Below, in pieces: positions 47,553 through 59,521 of a stretch of 64,000 nt of DNA; the stretch's first letter is position 1; the number at the start of each line of letters is the position of its first letter. A program made the position numbers and the translations under genes. The DNA lies in assembly GCA_001632435.1 (NCBI GenBank), contig KV424052.1, positions 16,453-80,452 on the forward strand, in the 5' to 3' direction. The notes under the pieces are model-generated. The model had not been told where the DNA came from and searched no databases. It was given only the letters and a program-made list of their open reading frames with translations. Source of the stretch: Calocera cornea HHB12733 (Eukaryota > Basidiomycota > Dacrymycetes > Dacrymycetales > Dacrymycetaceae).

Positions 47553-48336
47553 TGGTCCTGACAATAAAATCACAGCTGGATCGCGGCGTCAGATGGCCTG
47601 CTCGCCGTCGGGAACGGGCGCCTGGTCGACCTACTGGGCGAGCTCGCTGTTCCCCGGGTCTTGCCTTGCCCTGCTGGGCTGCTGGTCTCGACACCTGATG
47701 GGCCAGTTCACCTCCACAGCCACACACAATCTGGACCCGCATGTCTTACAACCCCCAACCGCTTGTAGTCCTCTTATCTTTCTGCGAAAGGCCGCCCAGG
47801 ACAGGTATGCAGAAGGTACGTGACCTACAGGTTGTCACAAAGCCGCAAGTTTGAGCCCAAGAATTCCATAACTCCAGTCGCTTCCGCGACTGGCCGACAA
47901 CTTCAACATGCGGAAAGTTGAGCTTGGCATCAAAGTGGGCCAGCACTCTGAGCCATTACGCCCTACGCGCGCCTATGGAGAGCATACCGAGCTGACTCTA
48001 TCATAAACACATTTATTCTCCTATGAACGCCCTTGGAGAAACAGGGTCCGTGACGACGGCAGAGATGTGAGACCAAGCGCACCACACAATGCAGCACTGT
48101 TCGGCAACAGTGTACTCAAAGTACAATGTTGGGCAAGTATGTGCATAGACGTGGCATTATATGCGCCTAGACGCCGCTATCTCACTTTGTCGAGTTTCTC
48201 GCTCTGCAAAGAGGTCGAAGAAGCACATGACGAGAGAAGCACCCTCGCGGACGCCCGGACACAGCCACGGTTCCGATTCTGACCAGCCCTCTTCCCTGCA
48301 CGACCACGACCGCCTCATCCCCCTTCTTTGCCCCAC
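47553..48336. promoter_or_regulatory. Divergent promoter region
   Basis: About 780 bp between the start of the Myb-like gene (-) and that of the acidic protein (+). It probably contains 5' UTR exons of either gene. No individual element is assigned. Confidence 0.4.
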
Positions 48337-48918
48337 ATGACGACCGCCCCAGACAACAGCGGCAAAGCCAAGCACACACTCGTACCTCCCGTGCCGTACA
48401 AGCCCCCGCCGAAGGAGGGCGAGGAGCTGCCGGAGGAGGAGGAGGAGTATGAGGATGGTGAGGAGGACGCGGTGAGCGTTTCGCCGTGCCAGTATACGTA
48501 GGGCTGGATCTGATGTGCGGGTAGGAGCATGTGAACGGGCAGGTTGAGGAGGATGAGTCTGATGAAGACGAGGAAGAGGAAGAGGAGGAGGAGGTAATAC
48601 CGTTCATTCTTTGTCAGTGGGGTTGCACTGACTTGCGCGTAGGGACCCGGGCTGGCAGCGCTCTACGACGATGTTCGCGTTTCTTCTCGGTTCAATCCCC
48701 CTTTCTGGTACTGAGTACGCATACAGGGCCTGGGCGAGGACGAGGATGACGAGGATGACGACGCGTATGAGCCTGGTGATGAGGTGGACGAGGACGAAGA
48801 GGAAGACGAGGATGAGGCCGAGGTGCAAGCTGGTACCTCTGCTGCCAGGGCCAAACGGCCAAGGGACGACGATGCGGCCGAAGAGGGAGATGGGAAGAAG
48901 AAAGCCAAGGTCGACTGA
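48337..48918 (+). CDS. Small acidic, nuclear-type protein
   Basis: Four exons can be read: MTTAPDNSGKAKHTLVPPVP to EDGEEDA (48337 to about 48471), EHVNGQVEEDESDEDEEEE (about 48526-48593), GPGLAALYDDV (about 48645-48675), and GLGEDEDDEDDDAYEPGDEV to the stop at 48916-48918. Introns have GTGAGC and GTAATA donors with (G)TAG or CAG acceptors. The product is about 150 residues, nearly half Asp/Glu, and ends with a basic segment (AKRPRDDD, GKKKAKVD) that fits a nuclear localisation signal. Proteins of this type are often histone chaperones or chromatin partners, but no chaperone motif is clear, so the role is not assigned. It is convergent with the PPOX gene, 143 bp apart. Confidence 0.6.
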
Positions 48919-49061
48919 GGTCACCAGTCCGTTGGACTGGTGGCTAAGCATCGTTGGCCGAGGATTGTCGTTGGAAATGATGCATCAAACTACTCTACGC
49001 CAGCATGGCACATCAAACTAGTGGTACACTGTCGTTTGTATTTATCGTTGTTATACCCACC

Positions 49062-49910
49062 TCAAGGCACCAGTATCGTCTTCCTCCACTCCTCGCCCTC
49101 GAGCGTCCACTTCGTCCTGCGATTCGGCACCACCTTCAGCTCCAAGTACTCCACCGCACTCGGCTCAATAACGAGCAGGGCGAAGTGGTTCAGCGCGAGC
49201 TTCGTCTGCTCCCTTTCCTCGTCCGTCGTCTCCTCCCCAGGCGGGGGGATCTTCTCCGGCCACTCCTTCCCCACATCATAGTCGTCAATGACCGTCCCCG
49301 GCACCGGGCGGCAGAAGGACGCCCGGAGCGCGCCGCCCATCTTGGTAGCGTACGTCTTGTAGCGCTCGTCCTCCCAGCTGAAGTGGGGAGAGGGGGAGAG
49401 GCGGGCAGCGGGGAACGAGGTAGCGAGCGGATGGGAAGGGTTGGGCAGGATGTGCGCGACGCCCGTGATGCGGAATTGCACCACTGGCTCGGGGAACCAC
49501 CAGGCCAGCTCGACCTTCGAGGAGGAGCCGGTGATCTGCTTTACTTTAGGCGTGCGAACTGGGAAGCTAGTGTGAGCGAGAGGCGGCTGCGCAGCAGGTG
49601 GAAGGCTCACCGTCGGTCGTTGTGATCATGACCGGCAGCCACGGTTTCGCCATTATCATAGAACGTTGGATGACAGAGCGAACACGCGGTTGGTCGCCTT
49701 CAACTGTAGAGAGTGTGGACGCTGCGCAATCCCACTCAGTTCGCGAGACCGTAATCTAGGCGCATACATCGTACCGACACCGGCATTTTCCTTGCTCGTC
49801 TTCTCGAGGATCGTCTTCCATGCCGGCTCTGGCGCGGTACTCATGTTGGATAGCTGGCGGGAGACGGCAGAGAGGCGGGCGAAGAGGGTGGGCTGGACGA
49901 AGGAGCGCAT
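49062..49910 (-). CDS. PPOX-family FMN-binding protein (Alr4036 / Pyridox_oxase_2 type)
   Basis: Related to pyridoxamine 5'-phosphate oxidase; the family binds FMN in a split beta barrel, but the substrate of this branch is unknown. Three exons: 49910-49775, 49721-49611, 49558-49062, with introns of 53 and 52 nt. Joined, they read ILEKTSKENAGV-ASTLSTVEGDQPRVRSVIQRS-...-MITTTD-VRTPKVKQITGSSSKVELAWWF, then PEPVVQFRITG and LNHFALLVIEPSAVEYLEL. PRVRSVIQR, TTDVRTPKV and AWWFPE match the family's flavin-site order. The start at 49910 gives MRSFVQPTLFARLSAVSRQL, an Arg/Ser-rich presequence that would send it to mitochondria; the Met at 49844 (MSTAPEPAW) would give a cytosolic form. The stop is TGA at 49064-49062. 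Confidence 0.82.
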
Positions 49911-50152
49911 ACACAGTAACGTTGTGTTGCATCCCTCCGCATCGAGATCTGCGATCCCTGGCCGGCAACTTCCGCTTCTGACAGCGAGGCAGCGCATAGA
50001 TTTCGCCTATCTAACGCAATCAAGAAACACGCAGAAGGTATCTCGTAAATTAGGAACTGCATGTTAATACATTGCACGCGTAATGCGTCCCAATACACGT
50101 CCAAACGGGTAGAAAGATATGACCTGAACTCGGAGAAACGGAGGGAAGAAGA

Positions 50153-50737
50153 TTATGAGTCGTCTGTCATGATAGCAAGGAACTCTTGCTCGTTGATCTC
50201 CCCATCCTGGTCGAGATCAAACTCCTCTATCATCGCTTGTCTGCACGGGATGTCAAATTGTGTTGTGACAGGGTAAAGAATGGCGACGTACAGCTCATCG
50301 TCATCGAGGTTCTCGCCCAGCTCCTTTGCTACCCTTCGCAGGTTTCGCAGGCTGATCTTCCCAGTACCATCATCGTCGAACAGCTTGAACGCTCGTCGTA
50401 TCTCGTCTAATGGGTCGCGCGCCAAGATGCGTTCCGTCACTGCAGACAATCAGCACCAGACCGCGTAAAAGGATACGACGCAGTACTCACTGACTCGCAC
50501 AAAATCCTCGTATCGCATCGCCCCACTCCCATCTGAGTCATTATCCCTCAAGATTTTCAGCACCTCCGCCTTCTTCATGTCAAATCCCAGAGCGCGCATG
50601 GCGACCTTGAGCTCGTGATAGTCGACAGCGCCATCCTTGTCGGTGTCGAACAGCTCGAACGCCTCCTTAATCTCCTGCTTCTGCTCGTCTGTCAGCTCCG
50701 GGCGGGTGAACTTCTTCTTCTTGGTATAGAGAGACAT
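50153..50737 (-). CDS. CDC31: Centrin (Cdc31 type)
   Basis: A four-EF-hand calcium-binding protein of the spindle pole body, also found at the nuclear pore with TREX-2. Exons are 50737-50491, 50439-50292 and 50240-50153. Intron 1 (50490-50440) joins VRV to MTERILARD through a split ATG codon. Intron 2 (50291-50241) joins DDDEL to [10 protein letters not shown]-hand 1 is [14 protein letters not shown]-hand 2 [16 protein letters not shown]-hand 3 [12 protein letters not shown] and EF-hand 4 [12 protein letters not shown]. Hands 1 and 4 keep good acidic loops; 2 and 3 are acceptable variants. The protein has about 160 residues, the usual centrin length, with a short basic N-terminus ([14 protein letters not shown]). 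It is divergent from TAF2. Confidence 0.95.
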
Positions 50738-51095
50738 CGCAGAAGGGAGGTGTCGTATTGTCGCTGGAAGGTATCGGAGCGCAGCGCTGAGGGGTGAGCA
50801 GAAGCCCCAGCAGGGCGCGTGCCCGCCCCGCTACATGAGGACGCGCCGCGCGTCTGGACCCCGTGCGGTGGTGTCCGGGGGTACACGGAAGTATCCCTTG
50901 GCCTCCTCCCGCCATCACCCTAGCTCACCGTCGCCAGAGCGCGCACAGTGTGGTCGGCTGACGTCCCTCTTCGCTGTCTGCTTCGACTGTCTCTCCACCC
51001 CCGGTGTTGAGCAGCTCTGAGAGGCAGCGTCTACCTACTATCATCCACTATGCAACGGGAATCGGCGAGGAGGGGATTTATCTTATAAGTTATTT
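50738..51095. promoter_or_regulatory. Shared centrin/TAF2 divergent promoter
   Basis: 358 bp between the two outward-facing start codons. A TTATCTTATAAGTTATTT stretch at about 51079-51095 lies directly upstream of the TAF2 ATG. No specific binding site is assigned. Confidence 0.45.
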
Positions 51096-54000
51096 ATGAT
51101 CGTGCCACCCAGGTCTGTACTGACATGTGTCGTCTCCACATCCCACCAACGTGTTGTTCTCGACGTCGATTTCTCGGCTAACGTCACCGTGAGTACCGTC
51201 TATCTGTCGTTTTGATTAGGACTGATTTGACTGGCAGGGATATACGGAACTCACGATCCTACCGCAAGATAACGAACTTCGAACCGTGAGCCTCCACTGT
51301 CGACAATGCGGTAAGTACCTCGCCACCATCGCGTTGTAATTTTGCTCATTTCCCCACCTAGTCATCGACAAAGTCACTGTGGGCGGTATCGCGGCCGACT
51401 TTGTGCACCAAGATCCGCTCACAAACGTCGCGACCTCGAACCCGACCGATGTACATCTCTGGACAGAGCTTAAGCGGAAGACATACTCGGCGTTGGCGGA
51501 GGGCGACGAGGGCGAGCTGGCCATCTCCATCCCCCGGGAGGTGGTAGTTCGTGGGGTGCGCCTTTGCTCAGTGAAGGTCCGAGATGCATTCCTGACGTCT
51601 ATGTAGTCATCAGCCTTACCGCCTACCACGCCCGGCACTGGCAACTCGGAAAGCTTCGATGTGCGACCCAGTGTCGAAGCAGATCCAAGCATCGTCATCC
51701 GAATCGACTACCATCTCCGACATCCCACAGACGGGCTGACTTTCATCATGCCGACGAAATCGCATCCCTACGTGAGTCGGATGGCAACAATGTGTGATTG
51801 TAGCGCTAATGTGTTTTGGCAGCGCGTTCCCCACGTGTACACGTCACCTACTTCAGCAGATGCCGCACGGTGCTGGGTGCCATGTGTGGACAACCTCTGG
51901 GAGAGGTGCACGTGGGAACTTGAATTCATCGTACCTCGATCTCTCAGTGCGGAGGAGGAAATCAATACGAAGGTTGCCACTGAGGAGACGCCGGTTGTCG
52001 TGGTTTGTAGCGGCGAGTTTAGGGAGCAGGTCAGCCCGCTTTATTATGTCTGCGAAGTATGTATTGACACCTGGCTCAGGTGGCGCACCCCAACAACTCC
52101 AAGAAGAGTCTATGGTTCTATCGACAGGATACTCTCACGTCAGTGCAGCATATCGCCTTTGCTGCCGGCCCGTTTCATGTCCTCCAATTGCGCGACGAAA
52201 AGCCAGATGACTCGACAGAGGGCGAAGAATCGCAGCCTACCCGGTATCCAATGCATGCATTCTGCCTACCGGGACTGGAGGATTACCTAAAGCCGTCAAC
52301 GTCATTCTTGTCCAGTGCGATGTCGTTCTTCGTCACCGAATACGGTGCATACCCATTCAACTCGTACAACATTGTCTTCGTCGATGAACTACCTCGGGAG
52401 CGATCGGACAATGCCGGCTTGACTCTCGCCTCGAACGATGTACTGCACGGCGACGATGCGATTGATCAAGTCTTCGAGACCCGGCAACAGCTCAGCCATG
52501 CACTGGCCGTGCAGTGGGCAGGTATCAACGTCATCCAGAAGACCTGGTCCGATACGTGGCTCGTGAACGCTCTCGCTCTGTACATGAGCGGCCTGTTCTT
52601 CAAGAAGACGTTCGGCAACAATGAGTATCGGTTCAGGATGGCCCGCGATATGGACCGAGTCTGTGTGATGGACAACGGCGCTATGCCGCCTATCTGCCAG
52701 CCTGGGACATACGAGCCTCCTGATCCGGACTACCTGCCTTTCATCAACATCAAGGGGCCGGTAGTGCTGCACATCCTTGACCGCCACCTGGGCAAGTCCG
52801 GCACATCACTGGGGCTGTCTCGCGTCCTGCCCAAGATCTTCCTCTCCTCCATGGCGGGCGAGATGACGAACAACACGCTTTCGACCCACTCGTTCCTGCG
52901 TACCTGCCGAAAGGTCAGCGGTGTCGACCCCAAAACATTTGCCGACCAGTGGATATACGGCAGCGGTGCGCCGCGCTTCGGCGTTACGGCCAGCTTCAAC
53001 AGGAAGAAGATGGCTGTGGAGGTCACCATTGCGCAGGACTGTCCTGCATTCACGTCGCATGAGGGCGATCCAGCTGCTCTGGCAATTTTCAAGCCCGTTC
53101 AGCTGTTCGAGGGACCTATCACGATTCGCATACACGAGGCTGACGGCACGCCCTACGAGCATGTCCTGAACATCAATAGCCATTTCAAGAAGTACGAAGT
53201 GCCTTTCAACACGAAGTACAAGCGTGTTCGACGGCACACGAAACGCTACGCTGCCCGCCAGGCTGCAGCAGCGGCAGCAGCGGCTGGTGACCAGGATGCC
53301 GCCGAGGCTATGGTCACTGTCGACATGTCCTTCGGTCTAGCGCTTTGGGAAGAGGAGGCGCAGCGTGAGGCGTGGAGGGTGGCGGAATGGTCAGAGGAAG
53401 AAGAGCACATCATGGAGAGCTCGACCTACGAATGGATCCGCTGCGATGCAGATTTTGAATGGATAGCCGCGATTCGGTTTGAGCAACCGGACTTCATGTG
53501 GGCGAGCCAGCTGCAGAGAGACAGAGATGTTGTGGCTCAGCTTGAGGTGCGCCGATACGACTTTCTTGTCCACGTCTTGACATTGATTTTTTGTTCTAGG
53601 CGATCCATGCGCTGGCCAGAATGCCGTCTTTGGTTGTGTCAAGTATCCTCACCAAGACCGTCCTGGTCGAGAACTACTTCTTCCGCGTTCGGATGGAGGC
53701 TGCTCTTGCTCTGCAAGGCGTGCGTACAGAAAACTGCTCACGCGAGTGTGCATCAACTGACTCATCAAGCAGTGCGCCAACATGCAGGATATAGGCATGT
53801 TCCACTTGTTCAAGATATTTACGCAATACTGCTATCAGCCCGGGAGTGATGGAGACCCTGATTTCCGCGAGAAGTTCATCCCCGAGCCTAACGACTTCTC
53901 CGATTTCGGGTCGTACTTCGTTCGCAAAGCGGTCTTGGTTGCGATTTCCAGATGTCGCGATGACGCCAATGGGAGCACGTGGGCTGTCGCTAGACGATTG

Positions 54001-57000
54001 TTCATTGACGTATTGCGGTACAATAGCAATGCCAAGAACCAGGTGAGCATGATCCTGCCCAACGATGCGCGATATACTGATGCATGCGAAAGTATTCGGA
54101 TGCGCGGTACTTGAGCACTGTCATTGTGGCACTCGGAGGATCGCTCATCCCGGGTGTGCCGCCGGAGCGAGGCATATTAACAGAAATCGAAGGTCCTGCA
54201 CCTCTGGGAGAAGATGACGCCCAGATTCTGGAAGAAGCCGTCCAGGAGGTCGATCGCTACCGGCTGCGGGATCAATATGTGCCGACGCAACACAACGTTG
54301 TGACATTGGCTGCCCTCGAATTCAAACTTATGCTTATGCTGAGCGGTATGATCCCGACTGACGGCAACTTCTTCCTGGAGTACACGAGAGAGGAGAACTT
54401 TACCCCTGTCCGACTTGCTGCGTTCGATGCTCTGCTGGTGATGAAGTGGTACATAAGGCCTGCTCTCATACGATACTTCTTCTCGGTCATCCAAAGCGAC
54501 TCTTCGCGGACCGTTCGCCGTCATGTCGCACGTGCCATGGTCGAAAGTATCGGTATTCTCTATCAGGTTGGAGAGCTCGGGACAGTGCACAAGAAAGAGC
54601 CCGTCTTGGTAGAAGAGGACAGTGCGCAGAAGAAGAACAAGAAATCATCGGAAGCAGGAGCCATGGCTCGAGCTTTGCGAAGAGAGCTACATAAATCTTC
54701 CACATTCCGTGAATGTATTCTCCCGGGGATGCAGTGAGTTCGTGTCAGAGTGGAACGAGCGTAGTTCGCTAATACGTGCGAATAGGAACACTGCAGCCGA
54801 TCAAGAAGTGCGTTGGTGCATCATCCAGTTAGCCGAATTCTTCTACAAGCCACATGACGAAGCGCTTCCTAAAGTGACGATAACGTTACCTCCTACACCT
54901 GTGACCGAGATCGCACCTCAACTGCCCACCCCAACTTTGGCGCCTCCTGTTCCTGCCTTGCCGAAAATCAAGGCCATCAGGATCGGTGTTCCCGGCATTC
55001 AAAAGGACAGGCCACTTACGCCGAGTGGTGCTCTTCCGCCTCTGGCCCCGGCCGTGCGAGCGGATGGCCCGTCAACAAATGGCACTACCCCGCCCATTGT
55101 TGTGCCAGCTAAACCGAAGAAAGCCAAGCCACTTGAGAAAGCACAGGAGAGCGGCATGTCGTTGAACGATCTCAAAGCATGCCGACAGGCGATGAAGCGG
55201 GTGACTGTCAACAAGCATGCCGACATTTTCAGGATGCCGGTGGATCCTATCAGGGATACAGCACCAGAGTATGTAGTTCTCTGAAACCATGGCATACATA
55301 TGCCGGAGGCTAAATCATTTGGCAGTTACTTCGATGTCATCAAGAATCCAATGGACCTGAGCACAATCAGCACCAGGCTCGAGGAGGGCCGATATCCCGA
55401 TCGATTTGCATTTGAGCGAGACTTCCGGTTGATGATTCAAAATGCGCACACGTACAACCCTTCGGGCACGTATGCGCATACTGAGGCAAACAGACTGCAG
55501 GAATTCTTTGACAAACGTAAGTCTTTGAATGAGACCGTTATAAGCGAGTCTAAGCCAGTGAGCAGAGTGGGCACGGATCAGCAAGACTCTGGATGCTGCG
55601 CACAGCAAGGAAGAGGCCGCACTACTCTCCGCGGAAGCAACGATCTCTGCGGCGGTAGAGCCACCACAACCCGTTGTTGCAGCAGCCCCGACATCCTCAA
55701 AGAAGGGCAAGGCAGCGGCCGCCACAAACGGAGCCTCGACACCGACTACGGTGAAGATTAAACCCCAGCTGAAGCCTCCAGTGGCAGAGCAGGCAGCCAC
55801 TGCCGTGGCAACTGCAATTGCGGCTTCTCTCCCTCCTGTGTCTAAGGCTGAGACGACTAAGGTGAAACTCCCCAAGGTGAAGATCAATGTCACTTCGAAG
55901 GCCACGCCCAAGACCTCGAAGAAAAGAGATGCGGCCGACGCAGCCTTGGAGGAACTGCTGGGTGAGGAAGTTGATGCAATGGAAGCGGAGCGACCAGCAA
56001 AGAAACAAAAGAAGACTGCGGCGCCACCTCCACCTTCGATCGAGGATGACTTGTTGGCGTCCCTCGAACAAGAGGTCACCCAAGCAGCTGTCGTTTCACT
56101 TCCGCCCGAGCCGCGATATTCGGAAACCCCGCCCACTATCCCACCAGCACCCTTGGAAGCTCCTGTCCCTGTTGCCCCGACACTTCCTGTCAAGCGCAAG
56201 TCAGAGTCGATTCCAAGGGCCAGCGACGAGCCTATCAATGAGAAGAAGTGTCGTGCCATTCTCAAGCTTGTCAAGGCGCTCCCGCAGGCGTACATCTTCT
56301 TGCGCCCGGTCGACCCGATCGCTGACGGATGCCCAACGTAGGTGGTGTTAGACCGCCTCAGGACATATCTGATAGCAGATGCAGGTATTATGATGAAATC
56401 AAGCACCCAATGGACTTCGGCACAATGGAACACAAGCTAAATGAAGGCGAATACATGACAATGGGTGATTTTGCTGCCGATTTCGACCTAGTTATTGGCA
56501 ATTGTCATCAGTTCAATCCGCCTGGAACAGACGCCTCGATCATGGCAGATGTTGTGGACAAGGTATTCAAGAAGGAGTGGGCCAAGGCGCTTGTCAAGAA
56601 GCTTGCGTATAATGAGAAACGCTCGTTGCAGGGCGTCATCAACAAGCTGCGGCAATCGCCCAACGCTTTCCTTTTCTTGGAGCCAGTGGACCCTGTCCTC
56701 CTCGGCATCCCAACGTATTTCGAAGTTATTCCGCGGAAGGATGCCCGAGACTTGTCGACGATCAAGACAAAGCTTGAGCAAGACAAGTATGACTCGATAG
56801 AGGCGTTGGATGCCGATATCCGCCTCATGGTCGACAACGCCATCAAGTTCAACGGTGCTGATTCCGAGGTTGCGGCTGTTGCCCGGCTGCTGGACAAGGA
56901 ATACAATGCGCTCGTCAAGCCTCTTCGGACTGCGATTCCGAATGGCGCAGCCAAAGGCAAGAGGAAGGATATGGACGATAAGGGGTCGGCGCAGGGAACC

Positions 57001-57027
57001 CCGTCGAAGAAGAAGAAAGTGGTGTGA
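51096..57027 (+). CDS. TAF2: TFIID subunit TAF2 with three C-terminal bromodomains
   Basis: TAF2 is the TFIID subunit with an M1-aminopeptidase-like fold that contacts promoter DNA near the initiator. The start is MIVPPRSVLTCVVSTSHQRV at 51096, followed by VVLDVDFSANVT, then after an intron GYTELTILPQDNELRTVSLHC. Later exons give RCWVPCVDNLWERCTWELEF, EYGAYPFNSYNIVFVDELPR, WSDTWLVNALALYMSGLFFK and HALARMPSLVV. No HExxH zinc site is visible, as expected for TAF2. After about 54800 three bromodomain-like units appear: FDVIKNPMDLSTISTRLEEG with NAHTYNPSG (55330-55520), YDEIKHPMDFGTMEHKLNEG with NCHQFNPPG (56390-56590), and YFEVIPRKDARDLSTIKTKL with NAIKFNG (56620-56920). Lys-rich disordered linkers and a PSKKKKVV tail complete about 1,800 residues. 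About twelve short introns are present; the stop is at 57025-57027. Confidence 0.9.
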
Positions 57028-57070
57028 CGACCATGACATGTATTATTAATTACAAACGCACAGTGTAGCC

Positions 57071-57878
57071 CTAGTCATCCTTATCGGATTTTGTTGTATT
57101 TCGTAATTCATGACTCGAACGTTCACTTATGGGTGAAAGAATGCGCAGGATGTATCGTGCCACGGCATAGGACGGCACCAGAGATGCCAGGATAACGAGG
57201 AGTGCCGGCATCACCGAAGGCGGGAGGAAGCCGAAATGCAACTTCTCTAGTTCGAGAGCGAATTTAACTTGTCCTTGCTGAAATGTCTCATTGCGATGTA
57301 TTCCGGCATTCTTTGCGCGTATGCGAGCGAAGTGGTTGCGCGTAAGCTGCCCATTGCCGTGACGCGATCGGCCGCGTAGTTTCCTGGGTAAGAGGTCGGG
57401 ATCGTATACGTTCAGCTGAAACTCAACAGGAGACTATAGTCTGTCTTCAGTCGGATTGTTGGTTTCATGACAGAGATTCTCACCCAAGCCGGCCATGAAA
57501 GCCGCAACGTATACATCTGCTGATCCCAAAACGAAGATGTCGGGAAGGTATCCAGATCGAGGACGACCCATAGCTCATGCAGCAAAAAGGCTCGTTCACC
57601 GTCAGGCGGAAATACGTCCTCCCACGGTGTCCCTTCGGGTACAGGAGCAGGTGATATTGTCAAGACTTGATTGGCTTGGGCCGTATACTGCAACCGAGGC
57701 CTGCGTGCCGAGATCAGCAAGTTGCGAGACAGAACAATGCGGAGCAGGCGTACCACTGAAGATGCTCGCCCTCTGCCATTAAGATCCCCTCATGTTCTCC
57801 ACCCAAGAAATTGACGATTTCCGTGTTCGCGGCCACCGGCCATGCCAGAACCAGCAGTATCAAAGATAATGGCAACAT
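57071..57878 (-). CDS. Small type I ER membrane protein, Pga1-like
   Basis: Three exons give about 235 residues. Exon 1 starts MLPLSLILLVLAWPVAANTE at 57878, a clear signal peptide with cleavage near AAN. A 53-nt intron (GTACGC...GCAG) joins EHLQW to PRLQYTAQANQVL, and another (about 57485-57437) joins LSWPAW to SPVEFQLNVYDPD. The luminal part is acidic and Pro-rich with WVVLDLDTF. Near the C-terminus VMPALLVILASLVPSYAVARYIL is a single membrane segment (first 20 residues shown as VMPALLVILASLVPSYAVAR), followed by a short polar tail ending TKSDKDD and TAG at 57073-57071. Signal peptide, about 200 luminal residues, one TM and the NTEIVNF start fit Pga1, the partner of the GPI mannosyltransferase II Gpi18. 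The match is by layout and a short motif, so it is tentative. Confidence 0.5.
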
Positions 57879-59521
57879 TTGCGACCGCTGGGCTAGGGAT
57901 GAGGAGGAGACGATGGCACCCTGACAAGGGACCTTCGACAACGCATGGACTTCATCATCATATCGCGTGGCCTCCACGCGGAAACTGAATAGAACCGCCT
58001 CTTCCTTGAGAAGTCAGCCAGCACCGGCGGTTTGGACCACTAACGAGCATAACCGCCTAGGCGACTTCCCATCATCTCGGCAGGACATTCCGCTGTGAAC
58101 GATTCGAGTATTCTTCCTCATTCACTTCGGAATGCAATGCAACAGTCCACAGACCGGGGGATGTGTGGCTGAGCGGGGGGGCTGTTTCCGGAGCGTGAGA
58201 CGGACTGCTTCGGTCTACAGTAATGAAGTACTGGCACCCAGAAAGGGAGTTCATAAAAGGCACAAGAGCGGAGCTACAGAGAGTAGGAGTGCTCTCTGCA
58301 CCGTTGGTATATTGCGCATAGATCGCCTTCACTCCGTTCGGGACGTCTACGTGGCTGCCGCAGGGGCGTCCGAAGTCATAAAGCGTCCAGCCACTGCCAT
58401 ATAAGCAAACACGTCTACTATAAGTTCGACCGGACATTAGACCAACGAGGCCATGAGGTAGATCTCACTTGCATGTTGTGGCCGCACTCTGCTAACGCAG
58501 AGCGACGCGCCATGATCATTGTTAATGTCACGCCTCGAGCACAGTGCCGTCGGGCGACGGAATCGCCAAAGCGCTGCGCTCCCTGCATTATGGGGCTTAT
58601 TCAAACGCTCTTTGAGGCGGCGGGAGGCGTCGCTGGGCCCCTGGAAAGGCGGCGCACGTTGAAGTCTGCGTAGCGGCTATTGATCGGTGCCTGTTGATCA
58701 TTATTTCTCCGAGCCGAGTGCGTGAGGAAGATAGCAAGATCTCTGACGTCTCTCGGTTGGTCACCGAAGGCCCGGACCGTCAGAAGTCGTCAAATGGCCA
58801 ATCGTTTGAAGGTAAGTGTCGTGGTACCGAGAAATGCGCGAGATACGCAGAAGGCGTGTTACTGTCCTTCTGGCACTCGGAATTTGCCGCGGCTTCTTCA
58901 GCTTCGCGGCAGAGGGCCCAAGATAGCGAGAGAGGGCGGTTGCACGCATACAGTTGGCCGTCGCTTCGGATGAGCCTATAGCGCCCTGAAGATCTTATCG
59001 TATACAGGCAATTGTTGGGCAGATCTCCGAGCAGTCCAAGCCGATCGTGTGCTCCGGCAACCATTGGCACCCCGTTATCAACGCCGGTCTATTGCTACGC
59101 ACACCCAGCCAGGGGTTAAATCCGAGAGCATAGTGCACAGTGCTCTGAGGAAATAATTCAAAATGCATACTGCAAGGTTCTTAGAGAATGAGAGGAATGT
59201 ATGCGCCGATGTTCACAGAAGACGCTGGCAAAGATGGCGACTCCGTACGCGCCCCTCTTGCAGAAAGGCTCCGCACGCGTTGCAAGCTGATCGGCTGTCC
59301 TCTGCCCCCCTCTCTCTGCTTTACAACTCCCATCTACGCACATCGACCTCACATACCTTCTTCCTCTCTACCGGAGCTGCCAATGGGCCTTTTATAACTT
59401 TCCCAGGCACTTTGACGCCCTTTCGTGCCTTGCTCTTCGTTCGAGGCGCTTGCCTTCTTTCTTCTCGTACCAAACACCCCAGGCCCCAGGCCCCTTCGCA
59501 ACTGTTATTCCGTCATTCGGC
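57879..59521. other. 1.6 kb without a supported gene
   Basis: Between two outward-facing genes, so it contains both promoters. Several open frames of 60-120 codons exist on both strands but none shows a motif or coherent splicing. The last 150 bp are pyrimidine-rich (CTTTCTTCTCG-like), which fits a fungal core promoter or 5' UTR of the zinc-finger gene. Confidence 0.5.

Noticed and set aside
46283..47823. Plus-strand frames with poly-Cys, poly-Leu or poly-Ala
   Set aside because: They are readings of the CTG/CAG codons of the Gln-rich minus-strand protein in other frames.
55315..56433. 372-codon minus-strand frame opposite TAF2
   Set aside because: It is Ser/Ala/Gly-rich and antisense to the TAF2 bromodomain linkers, which are the evident coding strand.
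58132..59070. Open frames of 60-120 codons between the Pga1-like and zinc-finger genes
   Set aside because: None has a motif, consistent splice sites or a composition distinct from non-coding DNA here.
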